Shown: positions 17,034 through 25,512 of the stretch, piece by piece
Position numbering within the stretch: position 1 is the first letter of the stretch
Layout: each line of letters opens with the position of its first letter
Origin: Candidatus Aminicenantota bacterium
GTDB lineage: Bacteria > Acidobacteriota > Aminicenantia > Aminicenantales > Aminicenantaceae
Direction of reading: 5' to 3'
Length of the DNA stretch: 50,999 bases
Assembly (NCBI GenBank): GCA_016783445.1
Contig: JADHWO010000012.1
Location: forward strand, 1-50,999
The notes under the pieces: generated by a model
What the model was told of the DNA's origin: nothing
Database searches by the model: none
What the model saw: only the letters and a program-made list of their open reading frames with translations
Made by a program: the position numbers and the translations under genes

Positions 17034-17879
17034 ATGAAAAAAGTTATAAGTGCTTCGCGAAGAACAGACCTGGTTGCATTTTTTCCCGAATGGCTTTCCT
17101 CAGTTTTTAAAGAGGAGAGAGCGCGTGTTTACGGTCCTTCCGGGTTTACCTATAATGTCGATTTAAGCCCGGAGGGGGTGCACACAATTGTCCTCTGGTC
17201 CAAGAATTTCTCCAATCTTTTAGAGAATCAAAACCATCTGAGTGCCGCCCTGAAAAAATACAGCCAGCTATACATCCATTTCACCATAACCGGCCTTGGA
17301 GGGACTTTTATAGAGAGAGGAGTTCCCGCTCCTTCTGAGACTATCTCTCAGCTTGATCCCCTTATAAAAATAGCCGGGATGCCGGAAAGAATATCCGTCC
17401 GCTTTGACCCTGTTGTTTACTGGAAAGAAGATGGAGAGGTCAAGACCAATCTTTTTTATTTCGAAAAGCTGGCACCGGAGCTCAGCTCACGCGGGATCAA
17501 AGATGTCCGTCTCAGTTTTAGCCAGTGGTACGGCAAGGCTGTCAGGCGTGCGGAAAAACACGGCTTTCTATATATCGACCCCTCACAGGAGGAGAAAGAA
17601 GATGCAGCACACACACTCGCCCGGATAGCAAAGCAGCAGGGTCTGCGGTTGCTGTCCTGCAGCCAGGATTTTCTCACGAGGGTCCCGGGTATTACTCCCT
17701 CATCCTGCATAAACGGCTCCCTCCTTCAGGAACTTCATCCTCAAAGAGAGCCTGTCTCGACAAAAAAAGACCGTACCCAGCGGAAAGAGTGCCGCTGCAC
17801 AGAGTCAATTGATATCGGGAGTTATACGCAGTTCTGCCCCCACAGCTGTGTTTACTGTTATGCCAACCCGAAGATTTAG
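17034..17879 (+). CDS. DUF1848 family protein (possible iron-sulfur/radical-SAM-like)
   Basis: The 281-residue protein begins with the family signature ISASRRTDLVAFFPEW. It ends with a cysteine cluster CRCTESIDIGSYTQFCPHSCVYCYANPKI. The closing C-x3-C-x2-C (CPHSCVYC) resembles a radical SAM cluster site placed at the C-terminus, as known for DUF1848. The role is unknown; some members sit near DNA-repair genes. Here it lies tail to tail with a methylguanine methyltransferase, overlapping it by 4 bp. The gene is divergent from lptB with a 61-bp gap that must hold both promoters. Length and motifs suggest an intact gene. Confidence 0.85.
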   Translation: MKKVISASRRTDLVAFFPEWLSSVFKEERARVYGPSGFTYNVDLSPEGVHTIVLWSKNFSNLLENQNHLSAALKKYSQLYIHFTITGLGGTFIERGVPAPSETISQLDPLIKIAGMPERISVRFDPVVYWKEDGEVKTNLFYFEKLAPELSSRGIKDVRLSFSQWYGKAVRRAEKHGFLYIDPSQEEKEDAAHTLARIAKQQGLRLLSCSQDFLTRVPGITPSSCINGSLLQELHPQREPVSTKKDRTQRKECRCTESIDIGSYTQFCPHSCVYCYANPKI

Positions 17880-18382
17880 GCGCGGATTTTGACTTTTTCC
17901 AGGCGGAGGAAGTGTCTCTTCAGCGGAAGCCCGATAGAGAAGCCGCCGAGCCCCCCGTCCAGGCTGATGACCCTGTGGCAGGGGATAATAATAAGAAGTG
18001 GATTCCGGGCGAGAGCCTGGCCCACGCTCCTGTATCCTTTTTGTTTCAGTTTCTGAGCGATGGATTTATAAGACCTTGTTTTCCCGTAGGGAGTTTCTCT
18101 TGTCTCGAGCCAGACTTTTCTCTGGAATGGGGTTCCGTAGACAAAGTCAAGAGGTAGGAATCTGAAATCTATTTTTTCCCCATTAAAATACTGGTTGAAG
18201 AGATTTTCTTCCACCCGGAATTTTCTCGGCTTGCGCTCAAGAGGGATTCCCCTCTTTTTAAAATACCCGGCTATCTCTTCAAACCTCTTCTGGCTCTTCA
18301 TGAAATTGGCAAAGCTCAGTCCTTTATCCGTCTTGGCAAGGAAGATTTTACCCTTTGGAAAACTCAGGATTGTGTAGTACAT
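17876..18382 (-). CDS. ogt: Methylated-DNA-protein-cysteine S-methyltransferase
   Basis: The 168-residue suicide repair protein transfers alkyl groups from O6-alkylguanine to its own cysteine. The active site is IIPCHRV with C135. Preceding features are TPFQRKVW and the DNA-binding helix YGKTRSYKSIAQKL...SVGQALARNPLL with the family's RxVGxAxxxNP pattern. The frame is open far upstream (to 18514), but that reading would overlap the phosphoesterase gene. The ATG at 18382 lies 7 bp after that gene's stop and gives a normal length, so I use it. It is the last gene of a minus-strand run with the phosphoesterase and lipA. The symbol is by family; ogt and adaB-type names are used for the same activity. 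Confidence 0.88.
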   Translation of the reverse strand: MYYTILSFPKGKIFLAKTDKGLSFANFMKSQKRFEEIAGYFKKRGIPLERKPRKFRVEENLFNQYFNGEKIDFRFLPLDFVYGTPFQRKVWLETRETPYGKTRSYKSIAQKLKQKGYRSVGQALARNPLLIIIPCHRVISLDGGLGGFSIGLPLKRHFLRLEKVKIRA

Positions 18383-18389
18383 GTCTTTC

Positions 18390-19130
18390 TTAGATTCCAA
18401 GGGCGAGCCTTTCGGCAAGAGCAGAAGGCAGTTTTGCTTCGAGTATTTTTCTCTGGGTTTCCTTGATATTATACTCGAGGCGGTAAAACTTGATTTCTTT
18501 TGCCTTGGAATCATAGATGCAAAAAGCTGCCCGCGTGTCTCTATCCCGGGGCTGGCCCACAGAACCTGGATTAATCAGGTATTTTACGCCATCTTCAAGT
18601 TTTATCTCGTTCTTGTCTCCCGAGAGAAAGGTTCCATTTGCATGGTGGTTTTTATTCGTATAAGCAAAAGGGAAGTGAGTATGGCCGAAAAAACAAAGTG
18701 GAGTATTTATGTGAGCGAATGCCTCGGCTGCGTCAAACTCGCCGAATATATAGTGGTCCTCGTCAAAAGGGGCTCCATGGCAGAGCATAATATGGTCGTT
18801 GATAGTAACCGGCCCCTTTTTAAGGCTGGCGACATAATCCATATTCTTTTTTTGGATATTAGCCCTGGTCCAGTGAATGGCTGCCGCAGCAATGGGATTA
18901 AAAGTCTGGATAGAATCGAGCTCGCTGACAGCCTTATCATGGTTGCCCCGGATTATAGACAGAGGCTTCAGAGCGCGGGTTTTCTCGACGATCTCATTGG
19001 GAGAAGCGCCGTATCCGACCAGGTCGCCGAGGCAGACATAGTGGTCGATCTTTTTTTTCTGGGCAAATTCCAGCGCCACGTCCAAAGCTTCCAGATTTCC
19101 GTGGATGTCTGTAAAGATAAAATACCGCAT
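18390..19130 (-). CDS. Calcineurin-like metallophosphoesterase
   Basis: The 246-residue protein has all five metal-site motifs of the YfcE/ApaH-like phosphoesterases: D-I-H-G-N (D8, H10), GDLVGYG, GNHD, a histidine in MLCHGAP, and GHTH. Two metal ions at this site hydrolyse phosphodiester or phosphomonoester bonds; the substrate cannot be read from sequence. The protein has the C-terminal extension of the group often annotated as metallophosphatase family proteins (INPGSVGQPRDRD...AFCIYD). It sits 6 bp after lipA and 7 bp before the alkyltransferase, so the three are probably cotranscribed. No signal peptide: cytoplasmic. Confidence 0.88.
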   Translation of the reverse strand: MRYFIFTDIHGNLEALDVALEFAQKKKIDHYVCLGDLVGYGASPNEIVEKTRALKPLSIIRGNHDKAVSELDSIQTFNPIAAAAIHWTRANIQKKNMDYVASLKKGPVTINDHIMLCHGAPFDEDHYIFGEFDAAEAFAHINTPLCFFGHTHFPFAYTNKNHHANGTFLSGDKNEIKLEDGVKYLINPGSVGQPRDRDTRAAFCIYDSKAKEIKFYRLEYNIKETQRKILEAKLPSALAERLALGI

Positions 19131-19136
19131 TTTAAC

Positions 19137-20024
19137 TCAGGCTGTTTTCTCCTGCAGAGATTTATATATCTTATGGGCTTTGTAAGAGCTTCTCACCAGG
19201 GGGCCGGATTCAACATCCTTAAAACCGTAATCCAGAGCCGCTATTTTTATCTCTTCGAACTCGCCGGGGGAATAATATTTCAAAACAGGCGCGTGTGTTT
19301 TTGAAGGCTGGAGGTACTGGCCCATGGTTAAAAGGTCGCACGAAGCTTTCCTGAGGTCGGAAAAAGACTGGAGGATGTCCTCCTTGCTTTCGCCCAGGCC
19401 CAGCATGAGTCCGGATTTAGTGGCTGCGCCCAGCTCTCCCGCTTTTTGCAGGACTTTCAGGGAGCGCCAGTAGTTTTCTCTTGGCCTGTTGATTTGAGGA
19501 TAGATAACCTCTGTTGTCTCTAAATTATGGTTTAGGACATCGGGTTTAGCCCGGATAACTGTCTCTAACGCTTCCTCATCTCCGTTAAAATCCGGCACCA
19601 GAACCTCCACTTTGACTCCTGGCGTCCTCTCTCTTACTGCATTTATTGTTTCGGCAAAAAGAGACGCGCCGCCGTCAGCCAGGTCATCCCTTGTGACCGA
19701 TGTGACAACAGCATAACGGAGGCCGAGTTTAGAAACAGCTTCAGCCACCTTCCCGGGTTCTTCCGGAGAAGGAGAGGAGGGAACTCCCTTTTTTACAGCG
19801 CAAAAAGCGCATTTCCGCGTGCAGATGTTCCCGAGAATCAAAAAGGTTGCGGTCCTCTGGGACCAGCACTCAGACATGTTTGGGCATCTGGCGCTCTGGC
19901 ATATGGTGTGCAGCTTTTCCTTTTTCAGGATGTTAGAGACGTAAAAAAAATTTGGGTCAGAGGGAAATTTGACTTTTAGCCAGGAAGGCTTTTTTGCTGG
20001 TTGAGTTTCCTGGAGGGATAGCAC
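19137..20024 (-). CDS. lipA: Lipoyl synthase
   Basis: The 295-residue radical SAM enzyme inserts two sulfurs into octanoyl groups on lipoyl domains of 2-oxoacid dehydrogenases or the glycine cleavage H protein. It carries both clusters: the auxiliary site C42-x4-C47-x5-C53 and the radical SAM site C68-x3-C72-x2-C75 (CTRKCAFC). The C-terminal RSSY motif (LVRSSYKAHK), whose serine ligates the auxiliary cluster, is present. The frame starts with GTG at 20024 and has no strong ribosome-binding site. Length is normal. No lipB or glycine-cleavage gene is adjacent. It leads the lipA, phosphoesterase, alkyltransferase run. Confidence 0.95.
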   Translation of the reverse strand: MLSLQETQPAKKPSWLKVKFPSDPNFFYVSNILKKEKLHTICQSARCPNMSECWSQRTATFLILGNICTRKCAFCAVKKGVPSSPSPEEPGKVAEAVSKLGLRYAVVTSVTRDDLADGGASLFAETINAVRERTPGVKVEVLVPDFNGDEEALETVIRAKPDVLNHNLETTEVIYPQINRPRENYWRSLKVLQKAGELGAATKSGLMLGLGESKEDILQSFSDLRKASCDLLTMGQYLQPSKTHAPVLKYYSPGEFEEIKIAALDYGFKDVESGPLVRSSYKAHKIYKSLQEKTA

Positions 20025-20093
20025 TATTCTTATCTGTAAAATGTTTTATTGATTTATTTTTAGATAGTTACCTGCCTTGGTGAAGACAAAATC

Positions 20094-20300
20094 TTAATAC
20101 TCAAATTCCTTGTCTCTCTTCATGCGCCTGCGAATCCGTTTGCGAGCCAGGGCTGACTTCATTCTTTTTCTCTCGCCGGGTTTGTAATAGATAGAGTGTT
20201 TTTTAATCTCTTTTATTATCGCCTGCTGCTGGACTTTCCTCTTAAATCTTCTCAGGGCACTTTCAATAGATTCGCCTTCTTCTAAAACGATAAACGCCAA
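20094..20300 (-). CDS. rpsU: 30S ribosomal protein S21
   Basis: The 68-residue, strongly basic protein has the bS21 layout: a short N-terminal strand (FIVLEEGESIESALRRFKRKVQ) and a long arginine/lysine-rich helix ending KRIRRRMKRDKEFEY. It joins the 30S subunit near the anti-Shine-Dalgarno end of 16S rRNA. The start is a TTG at 20300, placed by a very strong AAGGAGGTGA about 6 nt upstream; no in-frame ATG would give a normal length. It is transcribed separately from lipA across a 69-bp gap. Confidence 0.93.
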   Translation of the reverse strand: MAFIVLEEGESIESALRRFKRKVQQQAIIKEIKKHSIYYKPGERKRMKSALARKRIRRRMKRDKEFEY

Positions 20301-20375
20301 TAAAACTCACCTCCTTAAGGCCGAATAAACATTTTTATCTAAATATCTGCTTATTGTCAAGGCAAATGCAAAAAA

Positions 20376-20933
20376 TTGTCAATGCCATGCAATAATGTCC
20401 TATTCTCTGCCACTCACGCCGAAGGCAATTACCCCACGACTTATTCAAATATTTATGACCTTAAAAATGGCGAAGTCTATGTTTACAATTTTCACAATTT
20501 TGAAGATGTTGTTAAGCTCAATCTGAAGGAGGAATTAAAAAAAGGAAAAAGAATTCAGAAAGTCTCGTTTTTATTTCCCTTCATAACCAATGCCCACAGG
20601 ATTTTTCTGAATCGGTCAGCAAAAGCCACTTTATATAACACTACTTTTAAAGCAGCATGTAGAAGATCAGGGATAATGGATTTACGATTTCATGATTTCA
20701 GACATACAGCTGCGACACACATGGTAACAGGTGGAGTTGATTTAGTTACTGTCGCTGAAATCTTAGGTCATACTGATATAAAAATGACGATGAGATATGC
20801 TTATCCAACTCCTGAGAATAAAAGGAAGGCTGTGGAGGTTTTGTCTGCTGTGTTTGGTGGAGGGGGTGAAAGGATTGCTGATGGGCAGAGAGAAGAGGGA
20901 ACAGGTTTAGTCACCACAATGTCTGAGAATTAG
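20376..20933 (+). pseudogene. Chimeric remnant: acyltransferase-like C-terminus fused to tyrosine recombinase C-terminus
   Basis: One continuous 185-codon frame joins pieces of two unrelated genes. Codons ~5-65 (NVLFSATHAEGNYPTTYSNI..., NFHNFEDVVKLNLKEELKKG) look like the tail of an Ntn-hydrolase of the choloylglycine-hydrolase/carcinine-hydrolase type. From about codon 70 (FITNAHRIFLNRSA...) the sequence is the C-terminal half of a XerC/D-like recombinase: RFHDFRHTAATHM (H-x-x-R), AEILGHTD, and the tyrosine in TMRYAYPTP. The first catalytic arginine is missing. Neither part can be functional. The junction (about 20576-20583) implies a deletion or insertion joining two genes in frame by chance. 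Confidence 0.72.
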
Positions 20934-21054
20934 ATAACACGCATTTTTCAATTCCATCTCATCAATTATCAAAACAAAACCCTCTTCATTGACAGCAGAG
21001 CCTTTGGAGTTTAAACTAAAAAAAGGGTGTAATCCAATGGAGGGGGGAAAGAAA

Positions 21055-22134
21055 ATGAAATTAACAGTAATATTTCTGTGCTTTTGTATGGTTTCACCTC
21101 TCATTTCAGAAGAGATTAATCTATCATTGGATTTTGAGCTTAATGAACCTGAAAACATAATTTTCAACCTTTTGATAGATATAGCCACAGATTCAAACAA
21201 TAATATTTACGTTTTGGACAACAAAGAGAAGGTAATATATTTGTTTAATGAAGCTGGAATTTATCGGAAGAGTATAGGCAGAGCAGGTCAGGGGCCTGGA
21301 GAATTTCAAAGACCTGTTTCAATCTACATTGACCCTAAAGATACGATTTACATACTGGATACCAGAAATAGAAGGGTTGAGATATTTGACTCAGAAGCAA
21401 ATTATGTTAGGAGCATTAAATTCACAGAATTTCCTACGGCCGGAAACGAGAGTATCATTGCTGATAAGAATGGTAACTTATACATTTCTGGTTACTATAG
21501 AAATGCAAATTCAGTACTTGCAAAATATTCTTCCACAGGAGAGCTCCTAAAGCGTTTCCCTCTACCTATTATGGAATATAGAGGGGTTAATTTCACAGAA
21601 TTTAATAAACAAATGGTTAGACTGTATCTCACTGGAGGAACAATGTGTTTTGATGAAGAGGACGGGCTCATATTTTCCTACACCTGGCCTTATGTAATAA
21701 AGAGTTTCTCTAGTGAGGGAGAAGAGCGCTTTCAATTTTCAATTAACGATAATCTGAATTGGAGGCCATATATTTTTGAAATGGAACCAGATGGGATACT
21801 CTTTGATGATTCCACGGGGACACGCAAAATCTTTTTGTATGATAATAAATATTTGGTGAACTCAATCTATAGTGTCGATTGGACAGGAAATCCAAAAAAA
21901 AAGATTTCTCAAAAAGATGTTCCTAAGAATCTTGAAAAATATGTGACTGTTAAAAGGAAATTTGCATTATTGGATTTCTATACAAAAGATGGAAAACGTA
22001 TTGGTTCAGCTGAGATAGATGGGAAGATATATTTCAAATCTGTTGATAGCGAAGGAAGAATTCTAGGAATAAAATATGATGAGGAAGGAAAACAAACCAT
22101 AGTCAGATATAAGACAGAAATAATCCAAGAATGA
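21055..22134 (+). CDS. Secreted 6-bladed beta-propeller (NHL-type) protein
   Basis: The 359-residue protein has a signal peptide (MKLTVIFLCFCMVSPLIS) followed by NHL-like blades. The repeats read D-x-N-x-N-I-Y-V-L-D-N-x-x-x-x-V-Y-L-F and GAGQGPGEFQRPVSIYIDPKDTIYILDTRNRRVEIFD-like strands. Propellers of this 6-bladed type act as periplasmic binding or scaffold proteins; no catalytic site is evident. An upstream TTG (20989) and an ATG (21037) are in frame. GGAGGGGGG just ahead of the ATG at 21055 and the signal peptide beginning there decide the start. It appears to stand alone between a gene remnant and a repeat. Confidence 0.78.
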   Translation: MKLTVIFLCFCMVSPLISEEINLSLDFELNEPENIIFNLLIDIATDSNNNIYVLDNKEKVIYLFNEAGIYRKSIGRAGQGPGEFQRPVSIYIDPKDTIYILDTRNRRVEIFDSEANYVRSIKFTEFPTAGNESIIADKNGNLYISGYYRNANSVLAKYSSTGELLKRFPLPIMEYRGVNFTEFNKQMVRLYLTGGTMCFDEEDGLIFSYTWPYVIKSFSSEGEERFQFSINDNLNWRPYIFEMEPDGILFDDSTGTRKIFLYDNKYLVNSIYSVDWTGNPKKKISQKDVPKNLEKYVTVKRKFALLDFYTKDGKRIGSAEIDGKIYFKSVDSEGRILGIKYDEEGKQTIVRYKTEIIQE

Positions 22135-22194
22135 CCAATCCCACCTTGAAGTAATGTATAGGAATTTGGTTTTGGGGATGGTATCGAATCTCGA

Positions 22195-22310
22195 CCGATT
22201 TTCCTCAATTTCCACCCACTGACATCCTGGAATGAACCTATTACAGGAAAAAAGATGAGGTCAAGGATAACAAAAAGAAACAAAACGACAAAAAAAACAA
22301 AATAGTAAGC
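22195..22310. repeat. Dispersed IS-like repeat, copy 2
   Basis: This matches 5995-6110: TTCCTCAATTTCCACCCACT, then GACAT..CTGGAATGA, then the A/G-rich lysine-codon stretch. It lies between the propeller gene and the first alcohol-dehydrogenase gene. The rest of 22135-22477 is AT-rich and holds no gene. A GTTAGGT near 22399 is the reverse complement of the ACCTAAC found after each dehydrogenase gene. Confidence 0.65.
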
Positions 22311-22459
22311 TTCAAAGTGGAACCGCATAATATACGACGTTGATTTAGGGAGATTTGTATCAAATAAAGCAAGTTGTATATTAGTTGTATATTAATAGTT
22401 AGGTTTTGCAAGCTTGCAGGATGTATTGTAAACTATTCTGAAAATGACCGAATCAAAGT

Positions 22460-22572
22460 AATCTTGGAGGAATACTTATGAAAGCGATTGTATACACAAA
22501 ATACGGTCCACCGGATGTTCTTCAGCTCAAAGAGGTAGAAAAACCTACTGCCAAGGACAATGAGGTACTCAT
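22460..22572 (+). repeat. 113-bp near-identical 5' repeat of dehydrogenase paralogue 1
   Basis: The ribosome-binding site and first ~31 codons of the first dehydrogenase gene match 24486-24598 (third gene) with one mismatch that I can find. The rest of the two genes has diverged considerably. Such a sharp island of identity points to recent gene conversion or a partial duplication. Confidence 0.75.
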
Positions 22573-23455
22573 AAAAATACATGCGACAACAGTTAATCGA
22601 ACGGACTGCGCATTACGAAAGGCTGAACCATTTATTTCAAGATTTGTCACTGGTCTCATAAGACCAAAGAAGACGATACTAGGGACTGAGTTTGCCGGTA
22701 AAATTGAAGCAGTTGGCAAAGATATAACGTCTTTTAAAGTTGGCGATAAGGTGTTTGGATTTAGTGGCAAAGATTTTGGTGCTCATGCCGAGTATATGAT
22801 TATGCCCGAAGAGGGTTCACTGACAACAATGCCAGCAAATATGACCTATGAGGAGGCCGCTCCTAGCACTGAAGGTGCGCACTATGCTCTTAGCTTTATT
22901 AGAAAAGCAAATCTTCAGAGCGGGCAAAGAGTCCTCATTAATGGCGCAACGGGTGCCATCGGTTCAGCAGCAGTCCAGCTCGTGAAATATTTTGGTGCAG
23001 ATGTTACTGCAGTTTGCAATACCAAGAATGTGGCATTAGTGAAATCGCTGGGAGCCGATAAAGTTCTTGATTATACAAAAGAGGACTTTACAAAAGATGA
23101 CCAAATGTATGATGCAGTTTTTGACGCAGTGGGCAAAAGTTCATTTAGACGATGCAAACCATTATTAAAGCCGGGTGGGATTTATATTTCATCCGAGTTG
23201 GGTTATATGGCTCAAAATCCAATCCTGGCGCTCGTTACTCCGATAATTGGCAACAAGAAAGTCATGTTTCCTATTCCTAAGCACAGCGATGAAAATATTG
23301 TTTTATTTAAAAAGCTTATTGAAGCAGGCAAGTTTAAAGGAGTAATCGATAGATACTACCCTCTGGAAGAAATTATCGAAGCTTACAAGTATGTCGAAAC
23401 AGGACAAAAAACAGGAAATGTAGTCATAACTGTGGAACATAATAAAAAAACCTAA
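22478..23455 (+). CDS. Zinc-independent MDR-family dehydrogenase/quinone-oxidoreductase-like, paralogue 1
   Basis: The 325-residue protein belongs to the medium-chain dehydrogenase/reductase superfamily. An N-terminal GroES-like domain ([53 protein letters not shown]) is followed by a Rossmann domain with NGATGAIGSAAVQLVKYFGA near residue 150. The zinc-ligand cysteine cluster is absent, placing it with the QOR-like reductases that use NAD(P)H on enones, quinones or similar. Substrate is unknown. GGAGG precedes the ATG. It is the first of three tandem paralogues, 14 bp before the second. Confidence 0.85.
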   Translation: MKAIVYTKYGPPDVLQLKEVEKPTAKDNEVLIKIHATTVNRTDCALRKAEPFISRFVTGLIRPKKTILGTEFAGKIEAVGKDITSFKVGDKVFGFSGKDFGAHAEYMIMPEEGSLTTMPANMTYEEAAPSTEGAHYALSFIRKANLQSGQRVLINGATGAIGSAAVQLVKYFGADVTAVCNTKNVALVKSLGADKVLDYTKEDFTKDDQMYDAVFDAVGKSSFRRCKPLLKPGGIYISSELGYMAQNPILALVTPIIGNKKVMFPIPKHSDENIVLFKKLIEAGKFKGVIDRYYPLEEIIEAYKYVETGQKTGNVVITVEHNKKT

Positions 23456-23469
23456 CAAGGAGCTACACA

Positions 23470-24453
23470 ATGAAAGCAGTTGTATATCAAAAATATGGGT
23501 CCCCCGATGTTCTCGAATTAAAAGAGGTAGAAAAACCTACTCCCAAGGACAATGAAGTACTGATAAAAGTTCATGCAGCATCTGTAAATGACTGGGACTG
23601 GGGTCTCCTGAGAGGTAAGCCGTTCATGAACCGCCTGTTTTTTGGGCTTCTAAAACCAAAAATCAAGACAATTGGAGGTGACATAGCGGGGCGGATTGAA
23701 GCGGTTGGCAGAAACGTAAAGAAGTTTCAGCCAGGCGATGAGGTATTCGGGGACCTATCTGGGTGTGGTTTTGGCGGTTTTGCTGAGTATGTATGTGCTC
23801 GTGAAAATGCATTGGTGTTAAAACCGGCCAGTATGACATTCGAGGAAGTAGCGGCCGTACCTCAAGCGGCAGTCCTCGCCCTACAGGGTCTTCGCGATAA
23901 AAGACAGATTCAGCCAGGAAAAAAGGTTTTGATTAATGGTGCGGGAGGTGGTGCGGGTACGTTTGCAGTGCAGATTGCCAAATCATTAGGGGCTGAAGTG
24001 ACTGGCGTGGACAGCACGAGTAAATTGGATATGATGCGCTCGATTGGTGCAGACCAGGTCATTGATTTCACTCAAGAGGATTTCACCAAAAATGAGCAGC
24101 GTTATGACTTTATTCTTGATTTTGCGGCACATCATTCGATTTTCGATTACAAGCGTGCATTAAGTCCCAAGGGAATTTATATCATGGTCGGAGGTTCCTC
24201 GGCTCGAATTTTCCAGACTATCTTCCTGGGACCATTGATTTCAATGACAGGGAGTAAGAAAATGGGTATCCTGGCACATAAACCAAATAAGGGTTTGGAT
24301 TTTATGAAAGAGCTTTTTGAGGCCGGCAAAGTAGTACCTGTTATAGATAGACGTTACCCGTTAAGTGAGGTTCCTGAAGCTCTCCGGTATTTTGGAGAAG
24401 GACACGCCCGAGGTAAAGTAGTCATAACTGTGGAACATAATAAAAAAACCTAA
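23470..24453 (+). CDS. MDR-family dehydrogenase/quinone-oxidoreductase-like, paralogue 2
   Basis: The 327-residue protein has the same fold and layout as its neighbours: GroES-like domain, then the Rossmann motif [21 protein letters not shown], then the C-terminal [27 protein letters not shown]. It is the most diverged of the three in its middle, yet its last ~35 bp and the ACCTAACAA after its coding end are nearly identical to those of the other two. AAGGAGCT lies just ahead of its ATG. The three genes are probably cotranscribed. Related tandem copies may act on different aldehydes, enones or quinones, but this is inference. Confidence 0.85.
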   Translation: MKAVVYQKYGSPDVLELKEVEKPTPKDNEVLIKVHAASVNDWDWGLLRGKPFMNRLFFGLLKPKIKTIGGDIAGRIEAVGRNVKKFQPGDEVFGDLSGCGFGGFAEYVCARENALVLKPASMTFEEVAAVPQAAVLALQGLRDKRQIQPGKKVLINGAGGGAGTFAVQIAKSLGAEVTGVDSTSKLDMMRSIGADQVIDFTQEDFTKNEQRYDFILDFAAHHSIFDYKRALSPKGIYIMVGGSSARIFQTIFLGPLISMTGSKKMGILAHKPNKGLDFMKELFEAGKVVPVIDRRYPLSEVPEALRYFGEGHARGKVVITVEHNKKT

Positions 24454-24485
24454 CAAAGCGCTGCACCCAACCAATATGCCGCGCA

Positions 24486-24598
24486 ATCTTGGAGGAATAC
24501 TTATGAAAGCGATTGTATGCACAAAATACGGTCCACCGGATGTTCTTCAGCTCAAAGAGGTAGAAAAACCTACTGCCAAGGACAATGAGGTACTAATA
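24486..24598 (+). repeat. 113-bp near-identical 5' repeat of dehydrogenase paralogue 3
   Basis: This partners 22460-22572. It includes CTTGGAGGAATACTTATG and the codons for the first ~31 residues, with a single A/G difference early in the gene. The identity stops abruptly at GAGGTACT, after which the proteins differ (TTVNRTDCALR versus [11 protein letters not shown]). Confidence 0.75.
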
Positions 24599-25462
24599 AG
24601 AATATATGCAACAACTTGTCACGTAGGGGATGTGAGAGTTCGAAGTTTCAAAGTCCCTTTCTGGCAAATGATTCCCTTTCGATTATATTTAGGTCTTAGA
24701 AAACCAAAAAGAAGCATACTAGGAATGGAATTAGCCGGGGAGATTGAATCAGTAGGCAAAGACGTAAAACTATTTAAGGAAGGTGACCAAGTTTTTGCAT
24801 TAGCCGGTTTTGGTTTTGGCGCTTATGCCGAGTACAAATGTCTGCCTGAAAAACCTGAAGAAGGGACAGTGTCAAAAAAAGGGTTGGTGGCAATAAAACC
24901 GGTCAATATGTCCTATGAGGAAGCCGCCGCCGTTCCTGGTGGGGGACTTACAGCATTGAGTATTCTTAGAAAAGGAAATATCCAGAGCGGACAAAAAGTT
25001 CTTATCTACGGAGCTTCTGGAAGTGTAGGTACTTTTACGGTACAGCTTGCCAAGCACTTTGGGGCAGAGGTTACCGGGGTATGCAGCACCACGAATTTAG
25101 AGTGGGTGAAATCTCTGGGAGCCGATAAGGTAATTGATTACACTAAAGAGGATTTTACCCAAAGCGGTGAGACCTATGATGTTATCTTTGACGCAGTAGC
25201 TAAGATTTCGTCTTCACGAGGTAAAAAGTCTCTAAAGAAGACAGGAATCTATCTTAACGTTATAAGGGATTCCGGATCCGGGGGCGACGTAAAGACTGAA
25301 GATTTAACTTTCCTCAAAGAGCTTATTGAGGCGGGAAAATTAAAATCGGTCATAGATAAACGCTATCCGTTGGAACAAATTGTCGAGGCTCACAGGTATG
25401 TCGAAAAAGGGCACAAGAAGGGAAATGTAGTCATAACTGTGGAACATAACAACAAAACCTAA
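24503..25462 (+). CDS. MDR-family dehydrogenase/quinone-oxidoreductase-like, paralogue 3
   Basis: The 319-residue protein has the Rossmann motif [20 protein letters not shown] and otherwise the MDR layout of paralogue 1. An earlier in-frame ATG (24476) exists, but GGAGG just before the ATG at 24503 and the exact parallel with paralogue 1 decide the start. It also lacks the structural-zinc cysteines. It is followed by CCTAACAAAGCGTTACTGAT, which together with CCTAACAAAGCGCTGCACCC after paralogue 2 looks like the opening of integron attC sites (see findings). It ends the tandem array and is convergent with the permease gene. Confidence 0.85.
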   Translation: MKAIVCTKYGPPDVLQLKEVEKPTAKDNEVLIRIYATTCHVGDVRVRSFKVPFWQMIPFRLYLGLRKPKRSILGMELAGEIESVGKDVKLFKEGDQVFALAGFGFGAYAEYKCLPEKPEEGTVSKKGLVAIKPVNMSYEEAAAVPGGGLTALSILRKGNIQSGQKVLIYGASGSVGTFTVQLAKHFGAEVTGVCSTTNLEWVKSLGADKVIDYTKEDFTQSGETYDVIFDAVAKISSSRGKKSLKKTGIYLNVIRDSGSGGDVKTEDLTFLKELIEAGKLKSVIDKRYPLEQIVEAHRYVEKGHKKGNVVITVEHNNKT

Positions 25463-25512
25463 CAAAGCGTTACTGATAATGGCGGGGAGCTGAATAGGAA
25501 GAAGTTTTTGTG

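Noticed and set aside
18381-19304. 307-codon plus-strand ORF across the phosphoesterase and lipA genes
   Set aside because: Antisense to two genes with full catalytic motifs; it spans their intergenic gap, which a real gene would be unlikely to do.
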